DNA from: Streptomyces spiramyceticus | Lineage (GTDB): Bacteria > Actinomycetota > Actinomycetes > Streptomycetales > Streptomycetaceae | Assembly (NCBI RefSeq): GCF_028807635.1 | Contig: NZ_JARBAX010000001.1 | Span: 385,001-449,000, forward strand | Direction: 5' to 3' | Length of the DNA: 64,000 nt | Part shown: piece by piece, positions 18,281 through 27,220 of the stretch | Layout: each line of letters opens with the position of its first letter | Position numbering within the stretch: position 1 is the first letter of the stretch | Notes under the pieces: model-generated | What the model was told of the DNA's origin: nothing | Database searches by the model: none | The model's input: only the letters and a program-made list of their open reading frames with translations | Position numbers and translations under genes: made by a program

Positions 18281-18784
18281 ATGGACACGGAAGAACGCCG
18301 TACGGCGTCCGTAGCGCCAGTGGCGTTCGAGGGGTCCGAAGGCGTCGAAGGCTTCGAGAAGCGGGCGGCGGGGACGGCCGGGGCGGGGGCTCATCGGCAG
18401 TTGTGGGTCGAGGAGCCTGCCGTACGGCCGCGGCTGCCCGATCCGGTGCGTACGGCAGCCGTTCGCGCGGTGATCATCACGTCCTTGACGATGATCCAGG
18501 CGATGGTGGCCTATCTGTGCACGCTCGCGGGGTCGTGGCTCGCCTTCCCGATGGTGCTGAGCAGTGTGGGCAGCACCGTGGTCGCCACATGGGGCGTGCT
18601 GGACGTGTGGGTCACCCGCCAGGTGTGGAACCAGCGCAACGGCGTGGTGTCCGTGCCGAGCAGTACGGCGCGTCAACTGCGGCGTGAGCGGCGGCGGGCA
18701 CGCCGGGCGGCCCGGAGGTCGGCGCGGATACGGCCACGGGACGAGCGTTCGCAGCGAAGTACGGGCCGGCTCTCCCAGGCGTGA
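18281..18784 (+). CDS. Small hypothetical membrane protein, 167 aa
   Basis: The N-terminal 65 residues are acidic and Ala/Gly/Glu-rich. Two adjacent hydrophobic spans follow (about residues 64-88 and 92-115, RAVIITSLTMIQAMVAYLCT and SWLAFPMVLSSVGSTVVATW). The C-terminus is strongly basic (RRERRRARRAARRSAR). This gives a two-span hairpin with both ends probably cytoplasmic. The ATG at 18281 has AAGG 5-6 bases upstream. It is divergent from cvnA and converges on the large SMC-like gene. I do not recognise a family. Confidence 0.72.
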   Translation: MDTEERRTASVAPVAFEGSEGVEGFEKRAAGTAGAGAHRQLWVEEPAVRPRLPDPVRTAAVRAVIITSLTMIQAMVAYLCTLAGSWLAFPMVLSSVGSTVVATWGVLDVWVTRQVWNQRNGVVSVPSSTARQLRRERRRARRAARRSARIRPRDERSQRSTGRLSQA

Positions 18785-18834
18785 GGCGGGGGAGAGCCGT
18801 AACTGCTGTGCCCGTTTCGTTGGGGCGAATGCGC

Positions 18835-18954
18835 TGTGCGTGCTCGTCGGGGCCGTTACGTACGCGTCGTGCATGCTCGTCGCGGCCGTGGCGTACGCGT
18901 CGTGCATGCTCGTCGCGGCGTAGACGTCGTGCGTGCTGAGCGCGGCGTACGCGT
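18835..18954 (+). repeat. Four-unit degenerate tandem repeat
   Basis: Units are 18835-18867, 18868-18900 (33 bases each), 18901-18927 and 18928-18954 (27 bases each). They share CGTGCRTGCTCGTCGSGGC and end in a TACGCGT- or AGACGT-like junction. The shorter units lack 6 bases. The array fills the space between convergent genes and is not clearly coding. Confidence 0.8.
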
Positions 18955-18987
18955 GGTGCTTACGCGCCGTTGCGTACGCCGCGCCCG

Positions 18988-21900
18988 CTACTCGGCCTGT
19001 GCCGGTGTGCGCTTGAACATCCGCGTCGCCGTGATCTCGCCGTGCACCGTCTCGACGTCCGGGTCCTGCTGCGGCAGCCCCGGCCTCAGGTGCTCCTCCA
19101 CGCTGATGTACTTCAGCCCCGCCCTGAGGTCGGCGTCATTCCGCAGCCGGATGACCAGCGGGAACTCGGCGAGCGCCGTCGTGTCGAACAGCCCTGTCGT
19201 ATAGAGCAGCTGGACACCGAGGGCGTCCGAGACCGCCCGCTGGAGCTCCAGCAGATACGTGGCGTTGGCGCGGCCGATCGGGTTGTCGAGGAACAGCGTG
19301 CCCGCGTGCCGGTGCTTGTCGCGGCCGCGGTCGTTGCTGCGCAGCGCGGCCATCGTGCAGTACAGCGCGATCGCGGCCGTCAGCAGCTGGCCGCCCGAGA
19401 AGACGTCGCCCATCTGGCCGACCGGCACCCGCTCGGCGCGCAGCACGGCGTCCGGCTTCAGGATCTCGACCGAGATGCCCTTTGGCTCAAGCGCGGCCTG
19501 AACACCGCGCAGGAGCAGGGACATTCCGTCCCTGCGCAGGTCCGAGTTCTTCTTGACTGCGGCTCTCGTCGCCTCGTCGATGACCTCGCCGAGCCGCTCG
19601 ACGAGCGTCGCCTGGTCGGGCTCCTCGAACCGGATCCGCAGGAACTCCTGGCCGGACCACTCGCCAAGCCCTTCCGGCAGCTGGGACAACCGCTGGGCCG
19701 AACGCAGCGTCGTCAGGGCCGACTCGACGAGGCCCCTCAGCCGGTCGACGATGCTGTCGCGGTTGCGCTCCAGCTGCGCCAGCTCGTCGGTCAGTACGCG
19801 CAGCCGGGGCGCGAACGCCGCTGCCCAGGCCGCGGCGTGCTCCGGCAGGGCGGCGGCCGGCAGCTCGCGGATCTGCTGGCGCGCGGGGGTGCGGACCTGC
19901 TCGTACCGCGTGGCATTGGCGTGCCGTACGAGCACGTCGCTCGCCTCGCGCACCGATGCCTCAGCGGCGGACAGGTCGGCCGCGCAGCCGCGCAGTGAGC
20001 GGCGGGATTCGGCGGCCGACTGCCGGGCCTCCTCCAGGGTGCCCGGGAAGGGCTCGGGGGCGTCGGCTTCCTCGTCCGCATGCTGGTGGTCCCTGAGCAG
20101 GTCGCGCAGCAGCGCCGCCGTCTCGTCGAAGCCGCCTGCGGCGTCCTCGGCCGTGCGGTGCGCCCGCAGCAGCTCGGCGTGGGCCGCGCGGGCCGACTCA
20201 AGGGCGTCGGTGCGGGAGGCGAGTTCGGAGGTGGCGGTGCGGAGCAGGGTCTGCGCGTGCTCCGCGTCGGCGGGCACGAGCTCCTCCGGGAGCTCGGTGT
20301 GCGCCGCGCCGTCCTCCGGGGCGAGGCGCTCGGCCTCGCCCCGGAGCCTGCCGAGCTGCTCGCTCGCAGTGGACGCCCTCGATTCCAGCAGCTGTACGAG
20401 GGATTCGGCGCGGGCTGCCGCTGCCTGACGGGACGGGCCGTCGGCGCCGTCCGTGCCTTCCAGCATCTGGGCGGCCCTGGTGCGGACCTTGTTGGTGAGC
20501 CGGTTGAGCTCGGCGAGGGCGGCGCTCTCGTCGCTCTCGGCTCTGGCCTGCTCGGCGCGCAGGTCGGCCCCTACGCCGACCTTTTCGTACAGCTGGGAAG
20601 CGGCTCGGTAGGCCTCCCGCAGCGTGGGCAGCGCGACGCGCGGAGCTTGCGGGTCCGGCTCCGGCAGCGTTTCGGGCGCACCGGCGATCTCGGCCCGCTC
20701 GGCGCGCAGGGTGCGCGCGGTCCTGTGGGCATCGTCGGCGGCGCGCTGAGCGGCGCGACGGTCCTCGTCGGCGGCTCGGGCGCGCTCCAGGAATACCGTG
20801 GCTCTGGCCTCCGACTCGGCGGCCTCGTCGGCCAGTTCACGCGCCCTGACCTGCCAGCCTGCGCGTTCTCGCAGGCGGTGGGCGAGGCCGGCGAGGACGT
20901 CCGCGACGCGGCGGGCGCGTTGGGCGGCGTCCTGGCGCTCGTCCCGGACGCGGGCGGCGTCCGCAGCGGCCTCGTCGGCCTCGGCGCGTGCCGTACGGGC
21001 CTCGGCCAGCACGGCTTCGGCGGCCTCGGCCGCTTCGCCGGCTGCCCTGGCCGTCTCCGCCAGCTCGGCGAGCATCCCGGGCGGGCAGTCCGCACGCCAG
21101 GAGCCCAGGCGGGCGGCGAGCGTACGGTCGCCGGTCAGCCGGGCCGCGAGCCTGCGGATCTCCTCGTCGCGGGCCGCCGCGCGGGACCTGAGCGCCTGGC
21201 GCTCTTCGTCGGCGGCGTGCTCGTCGTGCATGGCCGGGTTCGGCGGTACGAGAAAGACGTCACCGATGTCGGACGGCTCGGCGCCGGGCGCCGGTACGGG
21301 CGCGAGCAGGGCTGCGGCCGTACCGACAGCGACGGCGGAGCGGGGCAACAGGGCGGCGCCTGAGAGGGCTTCGCGGGCCCGGACGTGCGCGTCGGGGTCG
21401 GTGATGACGACGCCGTCGACCAGCTCCGGCCGTGCGGCGAGCACGGCGGCGTGGTCGGCCGGGTCGACGGCCTGCGCGAGGTAGCGCCAGCCGGGCAGGG
21501 CGGGGATCCCGTGCTCGCCGAGGAATTCGACGGTGGCGAGGACGTCGGGGCCCGGGGGCAGGAGGCCGCCGTCGCCGAGTGCCCCGAGGATCCGGGCGTC
21601 GTCGGCGGCGGCGGTACGCAGTTCGAAGAGCTGCCGCTCGGCGGAGGTGACGCCCTGGTCGAGGAGTACGAGGAGATCCTCGGCGTTACGGTCCAACTCC
21701 TCGACGGTGAGCGGGCCTTCGGCCGCGAGCCGGATCGTACGGCCGACGTGCGGGGCGCTGGCTTGGGCTGCGGCTGCGGCCTCCCGGTCGGGGCCAACCG
21801 GCGCGGCACTGAGTGCGGCTGGGCCACCCCCCGGCCCGGTGCCCGGTCCGTGCGGCTCGCTGACCTGCCCGGCGGTACCCGGTGTCGTACCGGGGGCGCC

Positions 21901-24408
21901 GGTCTGTCCGGCGGCACTCCCGGTGCTCGGTGCCGCGTCGCCTGCGGTGCCATTGGTGTGTGCACTGGTCGTCGGTGCCCGGCCTGCGGCACCCGCGCCA
22001 TCAGCGGCGGCACCTTCAGGCGCCCTACCGGGGGCACCGGTCTGTCCGGCGGCGCTTCCGGTGCTCAGTGCCGCGTCGCCTGCGGTGCCATTGGTGTGTG
22101 CACTGGTCGTCGGTGCCCGGCCTGCGGCACCCGCGCCAACAGCGGCGGCACCTTGAGGTGCCCTACCGGGGGCGCCGGTCTGTCCGGCGGCGCTTCCGGT
22201 GCTCGGTGTCGCGTCGCCTGCGGTGCCATTGGTATGTGCACTGGTCGTCGGTGCCCGGCCTGCGGCACCCGCGCCATCAGCGGCGGCACCTTGAGGTGCC
22301 GTCCCCGCGGTCGTGCTCGGCCCCTCCGGGACCGCGCTCTGGGTGCGCGGCGTACCGGTGTCCGCTCCGGATTGCGCTTCAGATGCCTGACTGGCAACCG
22401 TACTTGGGCTGTCGGCGGCGGAGTCGGTGCCGGTCGTCTCGTCGCCGACGACGGCGTGCACGCCCCGGCGCGGCGGGCTCGCCTCGGCGCCGACCGCTCG
22501 GTTGGCCTCGCCGCCGTCCCTGCCGCGTCGGGGGTGCGGCACGCCCGACGATGCGGACGGGGCCGACGGGAGACTGAGCAGCTCCGCCAGTCGTTCCTCC
22601 GCGGCGATCGACTCGGCCTCGCGGCGCTCCGCCTCGTACGCGTGCTCTGCGGCCCGTGCGGCGTCCGCCGCGCGCGCCGCCGCCAGTTCCGCGCGGCTCT
22701 CCGCACCGGCGGCTTCCCTCGCACGGTCGCCCGTCGCCCGGGCGGCCTCCCGCGCCGCGTCCCAGGCTGCGACCGCCGTCTTCTCCGCGTCGGTCGCGGC
22801 CAGCGCGGCCCTTGCCGGGTCGGCGTCGGGGGCGGTGTCGTCGAGCCAGCCTGCCCGTACCGCCTCTGCCGTCTCCTGTTCGACCTCGGTAAGGCGCTGA
22901 CGCAGGTGTCCTGCCTCGCTCCGGGCTCGCTGGGCCTGGGTCGCGGCCGCCGTGGCGTCGCGGTGCGCGGCCTCGCCGGCCTCCTGGAGAGCGGCGGAGC
23001 GCTCTTCCTCCTCGCCCGCGACGCGCTCGCCGTCCTCGGCGGCGGACTGCAGCGCCCGTACGAGCTCAGCCGCGGCCGTGGCACGGGCGGCCAGCGCCGG
23101 GGCTGCGTCCCGCTCCGCCTCGCGGATGGCGACGGCCACGCGCGCGGAGCGGTCGGCAGCGGCACGGTGGCGCAGTACGACTTCGGCGGCCTGCCAGGCA
23201 GCGTGCAGCGTACGGGCGTCGGCCAGCTCGCGGCGCTGCGCGCCCGCCGCCTTCTCGGCGGCCGTGAGGGCGAGCGAAGCGTGCCGGTAGGCGAGTTCGC
23301 TGGCGATGAGGGAGCTTCGGCTGCGCGCCTGCTCGGCCTCGGTGACGGTGTGCGCGGTGGCGGTGACCTGCTGGGCGAGCTCGGCGGTGCGGCCGCGCTC
23401 CTCGGCGGCGCGCGCGGAGAGTCTGCGGGCGAGCGTACGGGTCCTGCGCTCGGCGCCCGCGTGGATGTCGCGGGCGCGCAGCCGGGTCTCGGCTGCGTCG
23501 ACGATGCGGCCGAGGAGGTCGACGGAGCCCGCCGTGAAGTCCCGCTCGGCGGTGAGTTCGGCCCTGCGGCCGAGCTTGTTGCCGAAGCCGTGGACGAGGT
23601 CGGCGAGGCCGTCGGTGTCCCGGGTGTCGGTGACGGCGCGCAGCAGCAGATCGGTGAAGTCGGAGTCCTTCTTGACCGCGAAGAGGCCCGCCGCCTCGCC
23701 CTCGTCCGCGTTCATCTCCCGCTGGTAGCGGAAGAGTTCGGGGTCGAGTCCCAGGTCGCCGAGGTGTTCGTTCCAGCGGTCGTGGATCTCTTCCCAGTGG
23801 ATGTCCAGGTGCGGATACACCTTGCCCGCGTCGGTGATCGCGTCGCGGAAGCCCTTCATCGTGCGGCGGCGGCCCTGCGCGCCCGACGCGCCCTCGGCGG
23901 ACGGGCGGACGGCGGTGGACTCGGCGACCGGCAGTGAGTCGAGGCTGAGTCCGGGCCCGGGGCGGAAGGAGTACCAGGCCTCGGCGAACTTCCTCGGGTC
24001 GTTGGAGACCTGCCGGCCGCGCCACTCGCTGACCTTGCCGACCACCACGCACTCGCCGGTGAGCGTGTGCTGCCATTCCAGCGCGACATGGCCGCAGTCG
24101 TCGGCGAGCAGGAACTTGCGCAGTACGCCGGAACTTGCACCGCCGAGTGTGTTGCGGTGGCCCGGCAGCATCACCGAGAAGATCAGCTTGAGGAGGACGG
24201 ACTTGCCTCCGCCGTTCTCCAGGAAGAGGACGCCGGCGGGCGCGGGCCTGCGCGGCGGACCGACCGGCTCCTCCTCGAAGAACTCCGCCTGGGTGGGGGC
24301 GGGGTTGGGCACGGGCTCGCCGACTCCGCGCAGGTCGAGCACGGTGTCGGCGTAGCGCGCACCGGCAGGCCCGATGGAGTAGAGGCGGACCCGGGACAAC
24401 TCGTACAT
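18988..24408 (-). CDS. Large SMC/MukB/JetC-like coiled-coil ATPase
   Basis: The protein is 1806 aa. The N-terminal head has FLENGGGKSVLLKLIF (P-loop, about residue 66). Long Ala/Glu/Arg coiled coils run about 260-600 and 1080-1600. A globular hinge-like domain (about 895-1060, LPGWRYLAQAVD, LVDGVVITDPDA) lies between them. The C-terminal head has the ABC signature FSGGQLLTAAIALYC (about 1660) and Walker B GTLFLDNPIGRANA (about 1700). The Walker B Glu is replaced by Asn, and the first Gly of Walker A is Leu. Residues about 610-893 form a Pro/Ala/Gly/Thr-rich insert with a triple tandem repeat. It is third in an operon with two smaller partners, in mukF-E-B order. Likely role: DNA loop extrusion, compaction or plasmid defence; this is inferred. 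Confidence 0.8.
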   Translation of the reverse strand: MYELSRVRLYSIGPAGARYADTVLDLRGVGEPVPNPAPTQAEFFEEEPVGPPRRPAPAGVLFLENGGGKSVLLKLIFSVMLPGHRNTLGGASSGVLRKFLLADDCGHVALEWQHTLTGECVVVGKVSEWRGRQVSNDPRKFAEAWYSFRPGPGLSLDSLPVAESTAVRPSAEGASGAQGRRRTMKGFRDAITDAGKVYPHLDIHWEEIHDRWNEHLGDLGLDPELFRYQREMNADEGEAAGLFAVKKDSDFTDLLLRAVTDTRDTDGLADLVHGFGNKLGRRAELTAERDFTAGSVDLLGRIVDAAETRLRARDIHAGAERRTRTLARRLSARAAEERGRTAELAQQVTATAHTVTEAEQARSRSSLIASELAYRHASLALTAAEKAAGAQRRELADARTLHAAWQAAEVVLRHRAAADRSARVAVAIREAERDAAPALAARATAAAELVRALQSAAEDGERVAGEEEERSAALQEAGEAAHRDATAAATQAQRARSEAGHLRQRLTEVEQETAEAVRAGWLDDTAPDADPARAALAATDAEKTAVAAWDAAREAARATGDRAREAAGAESRAELAAARAADAARAAEHAYEAERREAESIAAEERLAELLSLPSAPSASSGVPHPRRGRDGGEANRAVGAEASPPRRGVHAVVGDETTGTDSAADSPSTVASQASEAQSGADTGTPRTQSAVPEGPSTTAGTAPQGAAADGAGAAGRAPTTSAHTNGTAGDATPSTGSAAGQTGAPGRAPQGAAAVGAGAAGRAPTTSAHTNGTAGDAALSTGSAAGQTGAPGRAPEGAAADGAGAAGRAPTTSAHTNGTAGDAAPSTGSAAGQTGAPGTTPGTAGQVSEPHGPGTGPGGGPAALSAAPVGPDREAAAAAQASAPHVGRTIRLAAEGPLTVEELDRNAEDLLVLLDQGVTSAERQLFELRTAAADDARILGALGDGGLLPPGPDVLATVEFLGEHGIPALPGWRYLAQAVDPADHAAVLAARPELVDGVVITDPDAHVRAREALSGAALLPRSAVAVGTAAALLAPVPAPGAEPSDIGDVFLVPPNPAMHDEHAADEERQALRSRAAARDEEIRRLAARLTGDRTLAARLGSWRADCPPGMLAELAETARAAGEAAEAAEAVLAEARTARAEADEAAADAARVRDERQDAAQRARRVADVLAGLAHRLRERAGWQVRARELADEAAESEARATVFLERARAADEDRRAAQRAADDAHRTARTLRAERAEIAGAPETLPEPDPQAPRVALPTLREAYRAASQLYEKVGVGADLRAEQARAESDESAALAELNRLTNKVRTRAAQMLEGTDGADGPSRQAAAARAESLVQLLESRASTASEQLGRLRGEAERLAPEDGAAHTELPEELVPADAEHAQTLLRTATSELASRTDALESARAAHAELLRAHRTAEDAAGGFDETAALLRDLLRDHQHADEEADAPEPFPGTLEEARQSAAESRRSLRGCAADLSAAEASVREASDVLVRHANATRYEQVRTPARQQIRELPAAALPEHAAAWAAAFAPRLRVLTDELAQLERNRDSIVDRLRGLVESALTTLRSAQRLSQLPEGLGEWSGQEFLRIRFEEPDQATLVERLGEVIDEATRAAVKKNSDLRRDGMSLLLRGVQAALEPKGISVEILKPDAVLRAERVPVGQMGDVFSGGQLLTAAIALYCTMAALRSNDRGRDKHRHAGTLFLDNPIGRANATYLLELQRAVSDALGVQLLYTTGLFDTTALAEFPLVIRLRNDADLRAGLKYISVEEHLRPGLPQQDPDVETVHGEITATRMFKRTPAQAE
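21888..22301. repeat. Three 138-bp in-frame tandem repeats inside the SMC-like gene
   Basis: Copies start near 21888, 22026 and 22164, at exactly 138-base spacing (46 codons), so the frame is kept. They encode Ala/Gly/Thr/Ser-rich units including APTTSAHTNGTAGD. The copies are nearly identical, suggesting recent expansion or ongoing homogenisation. Confidence 0.88.
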
Positions 24409-24489
24409 GGCGGCGGACTCTCGTCGTAAGTCGTGAAGCGGCAGGTGTTCGGCGGCGCTGGAGGCACCGGGGGGCGCTGGGGGCCGGGC

Positions 24490-25416
24490 TCAGGTGTGGA
24501 AGGGCAGGCCCGCGTCGGCGGCCAGTTCGAGGTCGTCGGCGTCGGAGGGCGGCACGAGGGTCGCGCTGCCGTCGGCCACGGGCACCACGCCCAGTTCCAG
24601 CAGCTCGGCCATGGCTGCGCTGCCCGCCATGTCGCGGACCTGGAGCTGGTAGCGGGCGGTGGTGCGGTACGTCCCTCCCGCATCGTCGCCCGTCCGCTGG
24701 AGGAAGCCGGAGTCGGTGAGGAAGGCGACGGCCTTGCCGACGATGCCGGTGGTGGAACCGGCCAGCCGTCGTGCGTCCTTGGTGGCGCCGGTCGCGCTGC
24801 GTCGGGCGTAGACCCGCCAGGCGGCTTCGAGGCCGGGGGCTTCGGTGGCCGGGTCGGTGTTCTCGCCCTGTTCGTCGGCGCGCTCTTCCAGGCGGCGGCA
24901 GGCCTGGCGCACGAAGGCGTCGACGCCATTGACCGTGATGCGGCCGATGTAACCGTCGTCGGCGAGGTCTTCGGGGCGGGGGAAGGCCAGTGCGGCGACG
25001 GCGAGGTGGGCGAGGCCGTGCAGGAAGCGGTCGGCGGAGTCGGCGGAAGCGCGGCGGGCGTAGTCGCCCATGCGTACGGCGAAGACGGAGTCCTCGTCGG
25101 CGGACACGGCCATGCCGGCGCGGGTCGAGACTTCGAGCACGACCAGTCCCAGCCCGGTCGCGACGGCGTCGGCGAGGCGGGCGAAGGCGGGCTCTTCGCG
25201 GTAGCGGCGGAGGAGGTCGGCGTACTCGAGGTCGCGGGCGGGGAGCAGCTTGGGCTGCAGCCCGAAGGACACGAGGCGGGCGGCGTCGGCCGCGTCGGCG
25301 GGGGTGACGGCGCCGCCCCCGGCGGGCGTGGGCGCGGGCACCCCGGCCGGTTCGGCTGCCTCGACACCGCCCTGCTCGCTCCACGCGTCGGCGTGCTCTG
25401 CGTGGTGGTCGCTCAC
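24490..25416 (-). CDS. MukE/MksE/JetB-like partner (predicted)
   Basis: The 308-aa soluble protein has an acidic N-terminal 45 residues and then helical, winged-helix-like segments: PARDLEYADLLRRYREEPAF, then DDGYIGRITVNGVDAFVRQ, then TTGIVGKAVAFLTDSGFLQR. The start is GTG at 25416, with GAGGAG 8 bases upstream. Its place between the kleisin-like and SMC-like genes, and its size, match the second subunit of Muk/Mks/Wadjet complexes. I cannot confirm homology by eye; the role is inferred from gene order. It lies 81 bases before the SMC-like start. Confidence 0.72.
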   Translation of the reverse strand: MSDHHAEHADAWSEQGGVEAAEPAGVPAPTPAGGGAVTPADAADAARLVSFGLQPKLLPARDLEYADLLRRYREEPAFARLADAVATGLGLVVLEVSTRAGMAVSADEDSVFAVRMGDYARRASADSADRFLHGLAHLAVAALAFPRPEDLADDGYIGRITVNGVDAFVRQACRRLEERADEQGENTDPATEAPGLEAAWRVYARRSATGATKDARRLAGSTTGIVGKAVAFLTDSGFLQRTGDDAGGTYRTTARYQLQVRDMAGSAAMAELLELGVVPVADGSATLVPPSDADDLELAADAGLPFHT

Positions 25417-25506
25417 GGCTGCTGCTCCTCGATACGGATCTTCTCGGGTACGGATGGGACGACGGGGCCTGGGCCTGCCGGGCGTCGGCCGGTCATGCCG
25501 GCGCAC

Positions 25507-25545
25507 GCTGTACCGGGGGTGGTCGCTGTACCGGGGGTGGTCGCG
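25507..25545. repeat. Short direct repeat in operon spacer
   Basis: CTGTACCGGGGGTGGTCG occurs twice back to back in the spacer between the kleisin-like stop (25607) and the next start (25416). No function is evident. Confidence 0.6.
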
Positions 25546-25606
25546 GCGATGGTTGTCCAGGAGACGGGTCTCCTCAGGAGCCCGGTGATGCTGCTCGTAC
25601 GCATGC

Positions 25607-27151
25607 CTATGCCGCCTCCGTCCGGTCCGCTGTCATCCCGGCCGCGTTCAGCAGCGCCATCCCCACGATCAGGTCGGCCCCGCCGAACTCCGGGTCGTCG
25701 AGTTCGGTCCCGTCGTCCACGGCGAACAGCAGCCGCTCCTCGCCCTGCCGGTATGCGGTGCCGACCGGCGGGCTTGCCGCGTGGACGGCCAGCAGTGCGA
25801 CGAGGTAGGGGAGCTCGGGGTCCCGGAGGCGGGCGTCGGCCAGCAGGCCGGAGAGCCTGCGCGGTGCGTCGGGGGGCAGGTCGAGCAGCTCCATCGCGCT
25901 TGCCAGCTGCTCCTCGCTGAACCGGCTGTCGTCGGGTGTGGCGATCAGGTCCGGTTCCGGCATTTCGGCGCCCAGGTGCTCCCGCTCCACCGGCGGCGTC
26001 AGCAGTATGTCGATCAGGTCCCCGACGCGTACGGATACTGGCGTGCGCAGGCCGGTGCCCCTCGCGAAGAACGCGTCGGTGACCCGGATGGCCTGCTCGA
26101 CCGGGAGCGGCAGCAGTGGGGCCACCAGCTGGCCGTACACGTCGAGTCCCGCCTCCGCGGTGGGCGTGGCGAAGGCCTGGCGGTCCTGTTCCGCGCGGAA
26201 CAGCGGTCCGGCTTCCAGGAGCCGCGACTGCAGCTGCGTGTGCCGGCGGATGCAGTCCTTGACGATGTCGACGAGCTCGGCCGCGCGCCGCTTGTGCTCG
26301 CCTGTCTTTGGATCAAAACCAGTTTCGGCCTCGTCGCGCGCCTTGCGGATGTTGGTGAGGATCGCGTTCTCGTGGCGGTAGCGGTCGGCGACGTGGTCGA
26401 GTGCCTCGGCGATCATGTCGGGCACGGCATTGAGCCAGTCGACGGCCCGCACATTGCGCCGGGTGGCCTCCAGCGTCCTGCGGAGCGTCTCGGCGTACTG
26501 CACGGTCCGGTAGCGCGCCTGCTCGGCGGCGAGCTGGGCGTCGGCGAGCCTGCCGCGGCTGATCAGGACTTCGAGCTTCACCTCGGCGGCGATCTGTGCG
26601 CTGGTGACGTCCGTGTCCAGGGCGCCGACCAGGACGTTGACGGCTTCGTCGGTGGTCCGCAGATAGACGCTGCCGCCGTATCCGGGGACCTCCTCGATGA
26701 GCTTGAAGTCGTAGTCCCTGCGCACATAGGCACCGTCGGGGCCGAACGTGCCGTAGACGGCGCGGAAGCCGCGGTCCACGCTTCCGACGTTGACCAGGTT
26801 CTCCAGGACCCAGCGCGCGACCCGCTCGTGCTCTGCGAGCGGGCGCTGCGGGGCCTGGGCGGCGACCCGGGGGAGCAGCCTGGCCACTATTTGCTCGTGG
26901 TCGGCGCCTGTGTCGAAGTCCATGTTGAGCGTGACGAGGTCGATCGCGGCCAGCGCGACTTCCGCCATCGCGTAGACCGAGTACTCACCGGCCAGATTCG
27001 CCTTGCGTACGTCGAGATCGTGCAGCGGCGCCGTGCAGGCGAGCGCGCGAAGCCGCCGCGCGAGCCCCTCGTCGGCGGCCGGGCCCTGTGCGGGGCGCGG
27101 CCCCGCGCTGAGCTGGGGCGGAACGAATTCCGTCGATGCAGGCGAAGTCAC
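25607..27151 (-). CDS. MukF/MksF/JetA-like kleisin partner (predicted)
   Basis: The 514-aa soluble protein has an N-terminal helical and winged-helix-like region (about 30-230, with VARWVLENLVNVGS and RRDYDFKLIEEVPG). A helical or coiled-coil middle follows (about 195-310, AAEQARYRTVQYAETLRRT and RHENAILTNIRKARDEAE). The C-terminal part, about 310-514, ends with GADLIVGMALLNAA. This layout fits MukF/MksF-type kleisins. It is the first gene of the three-gene operon. The chosen GTG at 27151 lies 16 bases after GAGG; a TTG at 27181 is the alternative. The functional call rests on architecture and order. Confidence 0.72.
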   Translation of the reverse strand: MTSPASTEFVPPQLSAGPRPAQGPAADEGLARRLRALACTAPLHDLDVRKANLAGEYSVYAMAEVALAAIDLVTLNMDFDTGADHEQIVARLLPRVAAQAPQRPLAEHERVARWVLENLVNVGSVDRGFRAVYGTFGPDGAYVRRDYDFKLIEEVPGYGGSVYLRTTDEAVNVLVGALDTDVTSAQIAAEVKLEVLISRGRLADAQLAAEQARYRTVQYAETLRRTLEATRRNVRAVDWLNAVPDMIAEALDHVADRYRHENAILTNIRKARDEAETGFDPKTGEHKRRAAELVDIVKDCIRRHTQLQSRLLEAGPLFRAEQDRQAFATPTAEAGLDVYGQLVAPLLPLPVEQAIRVTDAFFARGTGLRTPVSVRVGDLIDILLTPPVEREHLGAEMPEPDLIATPDDSRFSEEQLASAMELLDLPPDAPRRLSGLLADARLRDPELPYLVALLAVHAASPPVGTAYRQGEERLLFAVDDGTELDDPEFGGADLIVGMALLNAAGMTADRTEAA

Positions 27152-27220
27152 GTGGCACAGATTAGGTCCTCGCACCGACAACGGTCGAAACAGCGCAGAA
27201 GCGACCCCTCAAGACCCCCG

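Noticed and set aside
18835..18954. CRISPR array
   Set aside because: Repeats are directly adjacent without unique spacers and unit lengths differ; no cas genes.
18988..27151. Complete four-gene Wadjet defence system
   Set aside because: No JetD-type nuclease gene lies on either side within the window, so only a Wadjet-like or Mks-like core can be claimed.
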